From Stercorarius parasiticus (lineage: Eukaryota; Chordata; Aves; Charadriiformes; Stercorariidae), in contig VWZL01001940.1 of the NCBI GenBank assembly GCA_013396915.1, positions 795,152 to 859,151 on the forward strand: a stretch of DNA of 64,000 bases, read 5' to 3'. This document shows, one piece after another, positions 23,664 to 36,800 of the stretch. The notes under the pieces were generated by a model. The model did no database searches, was not told the DNA's origin, and saw only the letters and a list, made by a program, of their open reading frames with translations. The first letter of the stretch is position 1; the number at the start of each line of letters is the position of its first letter. A program made the translations under genes and the position numbers.

Positions 23664-24189
23664 AGCTTATAGCAACTCCTTCCGCCGCGGGCAAACAACC
23701 GCGCCCCAGCCCCGCCGCCCCTATCCCGCCTGCAGCGAAGCACACCCTCATTTCCCCCTCCCCGCCCCGCCTCGGAGAGAACAAGCTGAACTGACCGGCA
23801 AGGCTAGAAAAGCCCTCGGCCTCGCCTACAGAGACGCAGCGCCTGGGAAGTAACAACCGCAGGGACACATGACTTCACTTCTCAGTCAACAGGCTAACGC
23901 TTCTCCAGGTTTTCCAGGATATGAGTCCAGTTTCATTTAATTAAGCAAAATATTTATTTCGGGCATTTATTTTAAAGCAATTACTCTTCAGGCTGTTTAA
24001 TACATCGTTAGGATCTTAGTTTGCACGGACAAAGGACTGACCTTTTCCTAATATTTAACTACACATGCAACATTTAAAAGACAACTTTCTTCTCATCTTC
24101 GAAGCTTACGTTAAAATACCATTATGTCAGTTTAACAAAACGAAGGGGACACACACCTCTCCAAAGTTTATGGTTTTTTGGAGACCGGC

Positions 24190-24860
24190 TCACCACAGTT
24201 CGGTGAGGGGAACGCGGGGAGCGGAGCCGCCGCCCAGATCCCCGCCTCTCCTGCCAGCTGGGAACTGGAGACCGGGCACCACACCCACCTCACCAAGCCA
24301 AGAATTAAAAACCCCGCGTAACTCACGCCTGCAGTGCCGCAGGAAAACCGCTGGGGATCAGGAGATCGCCGGAGATCAACACGAGCTCCTCCGAGCGCGG
24401 CGCTCTGGGCGAGCGGCGCCGGCGGGAAAAGATGGCTGCGGCCCACTGCGCACGCGCCGCCTCCCTCCCCGCCGGCCGCACTGCGCCTGCGTGGCGGGAC
24501 GGGACGTGACGTCCCTCCGTGGGGGCGGGGCTGGGGCCTGCGCGGTTGCCAGGGTGACGGGAATACAACATGGCGCGCTGAGGGCTGGGCCGGGAAGCGC
24601 TCCGCGGTCGGGAGGGGGCCCGGCCGATCTCTCGCTCACCCCGAGATCTGCAGGCGAGCGCAAGATGAACAGTAAGGGGGTGCGGGGGAAAGCAGTCGGG
24701 TCCTGCTCGGTGTGGAGGCGGCGAGCAGAGGGCCCTTCCTCAGGGGTGGCGTGGGCCCGGGCGTGGGCCTGGGCTCTTCTGAGGATGCCGGCCGTTACCG
24801 GCGACTCTGGCCTGAGGGGACCGGAGTCTGGGCCGCGCGGGGAGCCTCCGGGCTGAGGTG
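24190..24860 (+). promoter_or_regulatory. MOK: CpG island and MOK promoter
   Basis: The island covers the MOK start. Motifs seen: YY1-like AAGATGGCTGC near 24430; NRF1 site TGCGCACGCGCC at 24447-24458; a 15-base palindrome GGGACGTGACGTCCC (CRE/ATF-like core) at 24501-24515; an RFX X-box-like GTTGCCAGGGTGAC at 24545-24558; and a second YY1-like ACATGGCGCG near 24569-24578. The upstream ATG at 24570 opens a three-codon frame ending at 24581, which would be a minimal uORF if transcription begins upstream of it. The start sites themselves cannot be seen. Confidence 0.75.
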
Positions 24861-27800
24861 GTCGTAGGTGCTTTTGTAGTCCCTGGAAACCGCCGTTACT
24901 GCAGCCCGCTGCCAGCTCCTAGATCTCCCTGCCGAGACTGCACATCTAAACGCTGGTCTCTCTCTGCATGCCAGTCCTCCTCGTCAACAGGGCGCTAATA
25001 AATCTTTCTCCCACTCCTGTGAAGCAGTAGCCTGTCTAAGTCCTTTCTCAGAAATAGCTAAGTTTTCTCATTCTTTGTTCTTCAAGCTTTTCCTTCCATC
25101 ACTTGGCATCCTTCAGATCATCCCATGTCACATCCTACACATTTAGCATGTTTCTTAATGCAATAATTACGTGCCATGGCCTTGTAACTGTGGCTGAAGC
25201 TGAGCTTCTTGTTGCTTTCTTCATTTTTTTGTGTCATTTCTCTCTTCCCACTTGCATCAATGTCATATTTAAATGTCATGGCTTTATCTTCCTCAGCATC
25301 TTGGCATCTTTGCAACAAAATATTTGCTTTAGGTTTTTATAATATCCTGGTTTGACTATTGTAGTGCTATCCTTTCTGTCATTTTGCATTGGATTCTTTA
25401 ATTCTAAATGATGATTGATTTTTCAGTGCTCTCTAGTTACAGTAATACGGCTGTAGTCTTTAAATTCCATCACTTGCCCATAATTTTAATTTACATTGTT
25501 CTTAATTTCCTGAGTCCTGTAGCCTCTTGCACATTAAACTTTCCTTCTGTTGAATGATTACCTCTCTGCTATTCTCATGGCCACTTTTTTGGTGTTAGAC
25601 TAGTGCAGAATGCTACAACTTATTCTTAAAAATAACTTCTGCCATATCTTTTTGTACTTGATTTTCTTGATTTGTATGGAATTTCGTTCAGTTTTCCTAA
25701 CCTTTGTCTGCCCAAACATCTGTGTGTGCTGAGAGGAGGGGGGGAAGAGGTTAGGTAATATCTAGCTTGTTGTAGATGCCATGAAAGAATTGCTAACCAG
25801 TGATCAGGCCTTCTTTATTCTTTAATCTTATATGGAAATGCAATTAAAACACTTTATTTAATTTCATCCTCAAAGCTTTCAGTCTTAAAATGCTGATAAA
25901 ATTTTTAATATTTCTGTGATTCTTCATCTTTGAGTACCACAAATTCAGGTAAATTAACTAGTAATTAGTTTTGTTTTGCAGCTGTAGTAAGTTTCATAGC
26001 TTAAAAAGTGACACGTTTTGACCTGACTGTTCTTTTTCAGTGTGTGTTTGAAGTCCCTTGTTTTAGGGGGTTTTTTGCCACTTGGTTTCTTTTGAAGGAT
26101 CAGTTATGTGGTGCTGAAGTGGATTTTTAAGAATCTCCAGAAAACTTGTCTTGTGGCCGCAAACTCAACATTTGTATTAAATTGTTATTACATTTGAAGT
26201 TAAAATTCTATTTCTTCTTATTCTATATAAACTTTTATGTTATTATTCTTACAATGTCTGAGTTTCTTTCAGCTTCTCATTAAATGATAACTAACTTGTC
26301 ACATGATTGTTCTCATTTTCTCCCGAGGAGAAAAGCTCTCTCATCTTCAGCGATCTATTTTGTTGAGAGTTTACGCATTGATTTTATGCATCAAAGAGTC
26401 GTTTCAAATAATACAATTTTCAGTCATGATTCTGTACTTTATTCAATCAATTTAAATTATTCAGGTCTTTGCTGTCATAGCTCTCTCTTAAGTGCCAGGT
26501 TAAAGCCTCAGTTGTGTGTTATGTGTGAGTTTTTTATTTTGTACGTGTAGCAATCTATTGTAAAAAATTAAAATAACAAACTTTACAGGCTTAAATGAAA
26601 AATCTTTAGTGCTGTAACAATGTTTTAAATTGTGTAAAGAATTAACTCTTCTTACACTATCAAAACTCTTCAGCTTAAAATAAAAAAAATATTTTGAGCC
26701 TTCTACTGTCATCCAGACTTCTCTTGTAGGAGAAAAATACATGTATAGAAGAAAATATAAACAAAACCAAATTATATAAACACATACTATCCGCCTTCAT
26801 TATATATCTAAAAATATTTTAAATAAATTTGTACAATAATGCTTTCCCTGTGTTTCTCTGCCTAAGTACCTGGTTCATGAACACCTATGGTTGGTTTACC
26901 ATGGATATTCTTATTTTCAGCTCATATGATTTCTTTTTTTTTTTTTTTGTTCAGAGAGTTAATTACTTGCACTTAAGAAACAAAAAATAAGGGATTGCCA
27001 TTTATTAGAATCAAAGAGTAGGTCAACAAATAGCTAATTTTTTTTGTATCAGCCTTGGGTATTTTTTGCCTTGGGGACTGGCTCTGACATTATATGAACA
27101 TATATAAGGTAGACAGTATATATCTAACAATTTGGAGAGTATCAGTTGCTACCAACAAAACCCATTGACACTTTTTCTTTGGACTTCTGTAAGAGTGGGT
27201 TTTAAGTAGCCTGAATTTAGACCTCCATCTTATATTTAGCTATTTAGATAGACAGGAAATTAAAACTTAACGTGGGGGTAAGAGAACACAGTGCAAAGTA
27301 TTATTTTTGCTGACAAAGCACGTTACTTGCTCAGTCACATTGCTTAGTGAACACCGAAGACTAGGGATCGCCTTGCTTGAAGCACTAATTGACCAGTTAT
27401 CAAATAACAGCCACATGAATTAAACAGTCTCTTGGTCTCTTCCTTATTTTGGAGTCTCTGTTAGAGATTGCCTCCTTCACCCATAATGATTTTCAAATTT
27501 GGTTTCTGCTTTTAAAACAGTTCTATATGTAAATTGTCTGTATAGAGTGCATTAAATGGTGTTATTAATTTTTAAATTACTCTGATTTTTCCTATTTTTC
27601 ATATTTAGATGGCCTAATTAGTTAGTTTATGATTCAGCATAATGCACGATGATGAGAAAACCTAAGCAGCAGGTCATAAAAATGAGAAGAGCAACTGACA
27701 GTTCTCACACAAGTGCTACTACTCTATTGGAGAAAGAGGGATTTTCAAGGGGAAGGTTTCTACTAATTAAAATATAAGCATTTGAATCACAAGGAAAGAC

Positions 27801-30800
27801 TTTTTTTTTTTTTAAGAGGAGTAAGTGTGAAAGTTGGGGAGGAGAAAAGAGATGAAGACAACACAAATTGATTGCTAGTTGGAAGACAGTACTAGAATGT
27901 CCCTGCCTAAGTAATTTTCCCTCCGCAAAATTTCTTGGCAGGCTTTCTCCACTGTGAGGCTGTATTTATACTTGTAAATTAAACATATCTGGAAATCTTC
28001 TTGGACACAAAGAGCAACTGGCATGAAATGGCCCACATCTATGCTAGTAAATTCTCTTATCTTCCAAAACAAGGCAGTAGGACAGAAACTGCTTGAGGAA
28101 TGACCTTAGAAGGAGCCTCACTGGCTGGGAGGGTACCTAGGAGAGTGGTGGTTGTCACAGTAACTAATACAGGCAACTACACTTCATTGAATTTACTGCT
28201 GTCGACATAGCTCAAGACTCCTACAGTTAGAATTCCATCTCCCATAAAGGGTTGAATATGATAAAAGAGTTTCCTGCTTTGCCTCCCTCAAAATGACTGG
28301 ATTTGGATCTTTCTTAAATAATAAGACTATGTCGAAAGCAACAGCAGCATAAAGCTAACCAGAATTGGGTTTTGCTCAGATGAAATCACTGGAAGAATTA
28401 TCAAGGATAGAATCTGTAGGTGCTAAAAATAAAGGGAAACAGGAGGACAAAGTGGGTGAAGGGAACCAGGCAGTGGGATTGGTAAGGAACAGTTAATCAC
28501 AAAAGCTGAAGGAGAATAAAAAAGGAAAGAAATGAAATGTCAATTCTGAAGGAAATTAGGAAAAGACATAGAAATTAATATAAATAAAGCTTTCTTTATA
28601 ATCCTTATGTTATCTGCTTCATCTCTTAAAATTCTGCAGAACTAGAATTGACTGATTTTCACATCCTTGTGTTTGATGCACTTCATTAGTAAAGCCAAGC
28701 ATTCTTTTTGGTCTAGTGTAAAACTCCTATCTGAATTCAATATGGAAATAAAGCAACTGCTTTGCCAAAAAAAAAGAAAAAAAAAAAAAGGCAAAGCCAA
28801 ACAAAAAAACCCCAACCCAAAACAAAGAGAAAAAACCCTCACCAAAAAAAACATGTTGGAACAATGACAAGATACACTTCCTTTTCAAGATAATTTTATG
28901 TTTTCAGTACAATGTAGATAAAGGTGTTTTTCTGGTGAAAGAAGCAAAGAATAAATTCAGGTATGAGTTGCTAATGTGCTGCAGCAGAAAAAAGGTATGA
29001 AGTGCTGTATGCAGAGGCATTATGTGTCTGAGCAAGGAGGTAGTAGTTTATTGTCTAAGATATTTATATATATCGTATGTGTAAAAACCCTTTTATTTAA
29101 AAAAATTCCATTAGTCAGAATTCTAACAAATCAAGTATGGTTTGATATGCAGTCTGCATAACAATTTCTATTTTAAACATGCTGAAACAGTATATTTTTG
29201 TTTTTAGAATATAAACCCATTGGTAAGATAGGAGAGGGAACATTTTCTGATGTTCTGAAGACACTGAGTCTTAGGGATGGAAAGTACTATGCATGTAAAC
29301 ACATGAAGCAACATTTTGAAAGGTATGGATAATTAATCATAGTGCTACAGAAAACCTTATGTAAATTTGTTGGGGAAATGTGAAATTAAGACTAAGCAAA
29401 GTTCTTTGAATCTACATGTATTAAAAAGGTTTGCATATAGTACAGAAACGGAACTCTGCTGCTGATTATTCAGGGCCTTCCCATTTGGCATTGGGGTTAT
29501 TTCCTTGAGTACTTTGATGTCATCTGCTGTACTAAATGTTGCCTGGCCACTGGGTTGAGGGTGAAATGGGAAGAATGAGGACTAAATAGCTGATTTCTGC
29601 CTTTCCAAACACACTGAATATACTTGTGCTGGTTTTCTTTTTGCTGTAAATAATCATAGGAGGAGGAAATGCGTCAGTCCTTCCCCTGGACAATACTTTT
29701 TTCAGTCTTACTTAAATAACTGTTCTAACGCAAGTTAAAAACAGTGTATTTATCCTTAGTCCATGTATAGCATTAGTTCTGCTTCATACTTGCGTTTATA
29801 TTTAATTACATCCATCAGCAAAACGCTATTTGGTCATAAAATAGGTACTTTTTATCGGTTAGGAAAATAGAGGAGAGGGCTGTGTGGAAGTAGCCATAGA
29901 CTTGACATTCTTCTCCAAATATATGTGCGCCTTTTGGGTCACTGTATTTGTATTCTCAGTTAAATATTTTAATTTCCTAGTGAAATCAGTGGGAGTGACA
30001 TATTTGTACATACGAAGTGAAATGGGACATTTTGCTCTTAGGTGAGATTTCGCAATGTAACCCAGAGCTTCAAAGACTAAGGAAAAGTGGAGCTCTGAAA
30101 AAATTACTGTAAGTTAAAAAAAAAAAAGAACTCAGAGATCTGCAAGTAATGTGGCTTCTGATTCTCTTTTGTGTTGTTAGAGAACTGTTGGTCTATTTAT
30201 AAATTACCTACAACCAACCAAATTGTCCAATTTGTGATCAAAACCGTATTTAAGCTAACTGCTTAACTACATGAAGGGCAGATGGTATACAATTCAGTGG
30301 TAGGGCATAACAAGACTCTCTTTCATGTAGCATGTTTAAAATATCTTTTAGGCCTTTAACCCTTTGATAAATTGACTGACAAATTCTTTTGATGTAATGA
30401 ACTCTTTTAGCAACAGATAAGAGTTTTAAACAGAACCTACCCAAGGTATTTCTCTGAGTTTCAAATTGGAAAATATTGTTTTGGTGTTTAGGTTTAAGTC
30501 TGACTGCAAAAAGGTGTATGCGTCCTGTTCTGATCCATTAAATAGCGTGCAAAGCTCTTTGTTTGCTGCTTCCTCCCCAGAGTTTCTGTAGCATGTAGTT
30601 TATTAAAGCCTAGGAGTGCAACATAATAATGAAACAATAGTTGAATAGTGTCTGTTTTTCATGTAAGAGGTTAGCATCAAAACTTAATTTTAAATGTTAC
30701 ATTTGGCAAGGCTAGATTGTCACTTTCAGCATCATGCTGAGGAGTAGTTGGAATGTATCCTACACCAGCGCAGAATAAACAGTATCATACATACTATTAT

Positions 30801-33800
30801 GCAACACAAAATTCCTCCCGGATAGCTCCTTGGCATGGTAACTGATGTCTGAAGTACAGTACATTACTACTATCTTGTCTGGGTAAGTCCAGCTACTCCA
30901 GGCAGCAAGGAGGAATAAAGCCATTCTCATGATCACTGATTTGCTCTATAAAGAAACAAAGCAGGCAAAAAATTTACCAGGTCCTGCATTTGAAAGTCCA
31001 ATTACAAACTAAAGTGGAGTAGGTTCTGACAGTCTCATGGCAGGGAAGCAAACAATTATAATCCAGTCCCTGATTGCAAGTCAGTTTTCCTCTTTTCTTT
31101 TTAATTCAACTTTAGTATGGAACAAGTGAATAAGCTGAGAGAAGTACAAGCGCTAAGGAGGCTGAGTCCACATCCTAATATCCTTATGTTACATGAAGTT
31201 GTTTTGTAAGTATGGTGCATTAATTTCTTCCTTATTCCTTTATTTAAATGATATCCAGTAACTTTTGGGTCTAGAGGCAGCCTGTAGGCACTTAACCAGC
31301 TTTTTATTCTAACAGAAAGAAAAAAACAACAAATTTGTCCTATTCTACAGTCTTCATGCTTTTTTTGTTAAGAAAATCTGATGTAGCTCTCACTTCCTCT
31401 GGCTCTTTCACAGCAGACCCAAAATATTTCAACATCAGTATTAAAATTACAGACTAGATCTGTTTTAAGCATAGTTAAACTTGGTATCATAATATGTAAT
31501 ACTTGCTGATGATTTCAATCCATGTCCCATATCCAGTGAGTGCTTTAACTGCACATCATCACGTCTACTGGAGACACTATTTTGGTTAGGCACACTCAGA
31601 GCTTATCTGCTGGAACAGAATCTTCTGGTACTTCAAGGATCTTTGTTTGTTTTGTCAGTTTGAACTAGGGATCCAGGCAAACTATTTGGCAGTATCATTT
31701 CATAGGCAACTTTACAGACACCCCTTTGCAAATAATAGAAGTTTAGACCTCTGAATTAGGCAGCAGCCAAGCTATGAATTTGGAAAGAGATCAGTCAGCA
31801 ATGGAGTTGGGTTCCTTAGCCTCGTTAGACACTTGAGTGTCTTCTGGGGACGGGTTCTGTCTCATGAAGAGATCAGGTTGTATGACAGCATTTACTATAT
31901 TACATTACTGTGCATTATACTTCGTCACTATGCAACAGCAGACTTCATTATTCAAATACCTGACACAAAACCTGTTGACTGCTCTAAAATATTTTTTCTT
32001 GCTCTTCAGGCTGTCTTATTCCTTTGCTCAAAGCTCTGGTACTATACTGTTATTGACAGGCCTGTTTTCTACCAATACATGGAAAGCCGGTAATCGTGTC
32101 AGCAGCTTAGCTTTCTGGAATTCTCAGCTTCAGCTGCCATGTTGTTAACGAAGTGTAATCCAGATGGCCAGCCAGCTCGCCCAGCTCTTTCACAGTCTGT
32201 CTGGGAACTAAATTGCAGATTGTACCCTCAACCTTTTGCTGTCTGGGTTAATGGAACATTGCAGAGGGGCTGTTCTGTAATGCAATTATCTTTAAAAAAA
32301 AAAAAAAAAAAAGACCTAAAGATGTCTGCCTCTGCAGGGCAGTGAAATAGAAAATAAAGTCTCAGATGTATTATCATATTGCAATAATATTTAAAATTAA
32401 AACACAGATTCCAATCACATACTCATTTCCGTGCAATAGAACACTACTGTTGACCTAACTAGAAAGTATTTTCATATATGGTATAATGGCTTTCCTATCT
32501 TTTATTGTAAGATTGTATCAGTTAATTTACTGGAAATTTCTTGATACTGAACAGTGTGATATGCTCAGAAAACATGCATTCAAATAACTTCACTGAGGAA
32601 ATCGGTTAACTTTTGCAACGGATACTTTGGATAGTATAAACTAAACCTATGATACCTCAGACCCTAAGTTGAAAAACTTCTATGAGAAAGTCTCAATTAA
32701 AAATGAAAATGTCCACTTTTGTATTGGTTAAACTAAGTACTTTTTTCTATGCTGTGTACAAATCAACATGTAAATTTTATTTCTAGCTTAAAGTTTCCTT
32801 GTATTTGTTTCTTCAGTGATAAAAAATCTGGCTCCCTTTCACTGATATGTGAACTTATGGACATGAATATTTATGAGCTGATAAAAGGTATGTAGCATAT
32901 GCTTAAGAAACACACAAACCCTCCTTGTGTAGATCACAAAGTGGAATTAATTATTTTTCACTTGGTTGTTCACCATTACATATTATAAAACTCCTAGGGA
33001 AATTTTCTGCTGTACTGCTTTACTCTGTATTTCTTTCCAGTGCAATATACCCACCCATTTAAGGCATGGATGCATGCAGAAGGTTTCTAATGAGTCAGGT
33101 CAATGACCATCTATTTCTACAGTCAAACTTTACATGGAAACAAAGAAACAACCTTGACTGCAAAACACAAAATAATTGCTTTATGTAACAAAAAATACAA
33201 CTTAAATAGGTTCTTTGTTAGGTTAGGACTCTAATGATATAACAAGAAAATTTTTCCCATTTGTTTCAAAAACTAATGAATCAATGAATAATGATTTTCA
33301 GTTTTTATATCTAGTAAAAATGCCTTTTACCAAGATTTCTCTATAAATAACATTGTTCTCTGAAAATTCCTATATTTAATAATTCTGGAGCTGTTTGTCA
33401 AAGCACGTGGGAGACCATAAAAGCTCGAGAAGAGTTCCTACAAAAAAGTTTAGAACAAAAGCTGATTTAAAACCAGATCTCATATAAATGCCAAAGGAGT
33501 TGGATATAGCAAATGAAGGGGCAGTTACTTACAATTCAATATTGAAAGAGGATTTTTTTCTGAATAATTAAAAATTTGTAATATCTTAACAGTTGGGAGA
33601 TTCATTTAAATAACTGAGCATGCAGCTGTCATTCAGTGTAATAGAATAGATAAAAGACTTGCTCCCGTGCATTGCATTACTGATACTGAGTATTTAGATC
33701 TCTAACAAAAGTAGTAAACCTGTTCCTGACATAGATAAAATATTGAGATTAAGATACAGTTGTTTGCTGGTCAATGAAGCAGACATTAATTTTTGCTGGT

Positions 33801-36800
33801 TTTAACAAGCCATTTTATTTTTCTGGGATAAATTTGTGAAGTTGTAAAGTCAGAGTAATGGCATATAGGAAGGAGTCCTCATTGATAGTAAGTTAGTCCA
33901 GTGCGTTAAAACAATCCTGCATCGTCTCCTTCTAGGAAAGATACTGTACTTCAGTTATGAAAAATCAGAATGTTTCGTTTCGTTCTTTAACTGCTTTTTT
34001 TAAACCCCAGAGTATGTGCTTTCATTTGGTTATATTTCTCAGTGTTTCTCTCATTCTTTTTATGTGAAAAAGCCTTTCCATTGTATACAGATGGAAATTA
34101 GTCTAATAGTTTCATTATGTTCTGCTCTGTTTTTTTTTTTATTTAAAATACAGTTTTTATCAAATGCAAGTTTTCCATAAGAAGATTGTTCTTCTGCCAC
34201 TTAGTTTTAAAACCCTCCTTTTTTATGGCATGGTAAATCAGTTCAAAATGAAGTCTGTGCTCAATTGTAATCTGCAATGCTGCAGTTAGGGGTTATCTGA
34301 ACATTAATCTGGGTCTACACGAACTTCTATAAATTGCTGGTTCTTCTTTATGGTCTGGATTTTATGTCTGGACTGTGTTTCCCATGATACGATGTCTTTT
34401 TTTCACCTTGCATAAGGTGGTGGCACATGGAGTGGAGCTTGTCAAATCATAGAATAAAATGGGAAAATGAACAACAGATTCCTATGGAGATTATAATATA
34501 TAAAAGAAGTACTTTGATAGTTGAAAGTATTAAAGTATTTAATTTGTGGCAAGTGTTCTGCATTTTTCAGAAATTAATTTTGGGGCTTCAAAGTAGACAT
34601 GTCAACACCACAATTTCCTGTGGGGCAGAACTAGCTTTTTATTTGTTTTCTCCCCCAAACAACTCTACTTGTGGCTTACTGCAAAGTCAAGAAATGTAAC
34701 ATGTAGCAGTCATTTCAAACAATAAATATGGCAAAAACTCTCCCAAGTACATAATTAAATTGTAAAAGTAATCTTAGTTCTGAGACAGAATGCTTATTAA
34801 CTGAGGATATCTAGTTAACAATGGCGAGTAGAAGGAGCTCCTTTTGAATTTTCAGCATTGTGAATTGAAGGAGTGCATTACTAATTTGTAGAACAATTAA
34901 ATTCTGTTCATTAGCAATGCTCTGTCACGAAACAGTTTTCGAAGTGTACAAAAGTAGTTAAATTTCAGATGATGTTTGATCTTTTGTAAATTTCTACAAT
35001 GTATAGTAATGTGATTGCTTGTCATTTTCTGACTACTCTGAATCTTGCAAAATTAAGTTTAATATAGGTGCAGAACAATTTAAAGTGCTTTAAGTTAGAA
35101 AAATTTAGACGCAAGCATGGTTTGTACGAAATTTTGTAATGAAGAAGAACTTGAACCTGGAGTTGACTGAAAATTAATTTCTAATTTAAGAAGGTGTATG
35201 GAGACACTTCTGTAATTAGGAGCACAGTCACTGTAATGCTACTAATCTGGAAAGTTATCTTTTTGGTTTTTTCCTTAATAACCTGACAGATTCAGGTTGT
35301 TTCAATCAAGACAAGGCTATTTGTCTTTACACACAGTCATAATCCTCTTGCTATTAACTTATATGATATCACAAGTCATTTAATAACTGAAAAACAGTCT
35401 TGCCTTTTGTCTAATCAAGAACAGTGTGGTCATTTAAAGCGATGAAAAAAACATGGCTCAGAGAGAGGCGGGGAAGGTGCCTCAAGCAAAAGTGATTGTA
35501 GCCTTAAGTGCCACCACCTTATGATTCACTTCATCGTTAATTCCAAATGAGGTTTCTCTAACAATAAATCTGGAAGTAGAAGAGCATCTGCTCCAGATTT
35601 TACTAGTGACCTGTAATGAAAAAACAATTGAGCGTGACTTTTCTTTATGAAGGCCTGATTTTTTTAAAAACTACTAATAATCCAAGTTGGCTTGAATAGC
35701 TGCATTTTATAACATCTTTTCCTCTATAAATGACAAAAATCCTGATGTTGAAAATACCATATATCTCCACTGGGGTAATAATACTATGGTTCCCAATGTA
35801 AACGGTACTCCGTTTCAAGTGCTTTGTTACCTAATCCTGCTCAGTGGATTATGTGGCTGACTGGAGGAGCGCTGTAATCAGTTTGGAACACAAGTCCTGC
35901 TGGCTGCTGGGACCTGCAGCCTCAATGAGTTACTGTCCTGATAATCTCCCTCCTCCTCCCCAGCCAATTACTCATACTACTGTCATCAGGCAGATCAGTA
36001 CCTGCTTTGTTTTTTGAAAATGTGATCATTTCTGCCTCCGTTGATGACATTGCAGTGTTACATAAAGGCATTACAGCAAGATTAAAAGGCCTTTGGAGCC
36101 TATAAAAGAAAAACCTGAGTGGTTACTGAATGGCTCTGAAAAATAGATAAATTTTATAACTCTCGTTATTGTGCAACGGCAATAGCAAGCTAAACTACAT
36201 AGGTTAACCTTTAATTTGCAAATCAAATGTGAATCACAGTCATTTAAGCATTGCAGTAATCTGAGCTGGTTGATATGAATCTTGAACCTTAAGGACAGTT
36301 GCTTTGTTTAGAGAGGAAATTAGATGTTTAGAAGTGAAATACCGCATTTCTGTTAGAACTGGGGGAAACAGATACTGCGAGAAAAACATGCAGTAAAAGC
36401 TAAGGTGGATTACAGACTATTGAATGGACAGTTGTTAGCTGAGCTATTCTGGTGCATACTGAAAGCTAAATTATGTCTGAAGTAGAGTGGAAAATGGATT
36501 ACAAAGCTAGCTATAAATGACAGAAATAGTGTAATTGAAAAAAAGTAATATCAATGCACTATTGGAAACTGAAGAATATTTTTTTTGTATTCTGTTGTTT
36601 GCTAAAAAGGGCTTGTACAACTTGAAATTTAATTCTAGGAAGGAGAAAGCCATTACCTGAAAAAAAAATTAAGAACTACATGTACCAGTTATGCAAGTCT
36701 CTTGATTACATACATAGGTAAGAGACCTGGTTCAGCAAAAGCTTTACATTAAATGTATCATACATTTATTTCAGGGTCGTCTCTAAGCAGAGTTATACAA

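Noticed and set aside
24065..24856. 263-codon plus-strand frame over the MOK promoter
   Set aside because: It is a by-product of high GC in the CpG island, overlaps the true MOK exon 1 in another frame, and has Pro/Arg/Gly-biased composition without a known domain.
32140..32330. Possible retrocopy ending in a 19-base A run at 32294-32312
   Set aside because: No poly(A) signal before the A run, no target-site duplication seen and no recognisable coding sequence upstream; more likely a simple A tract.
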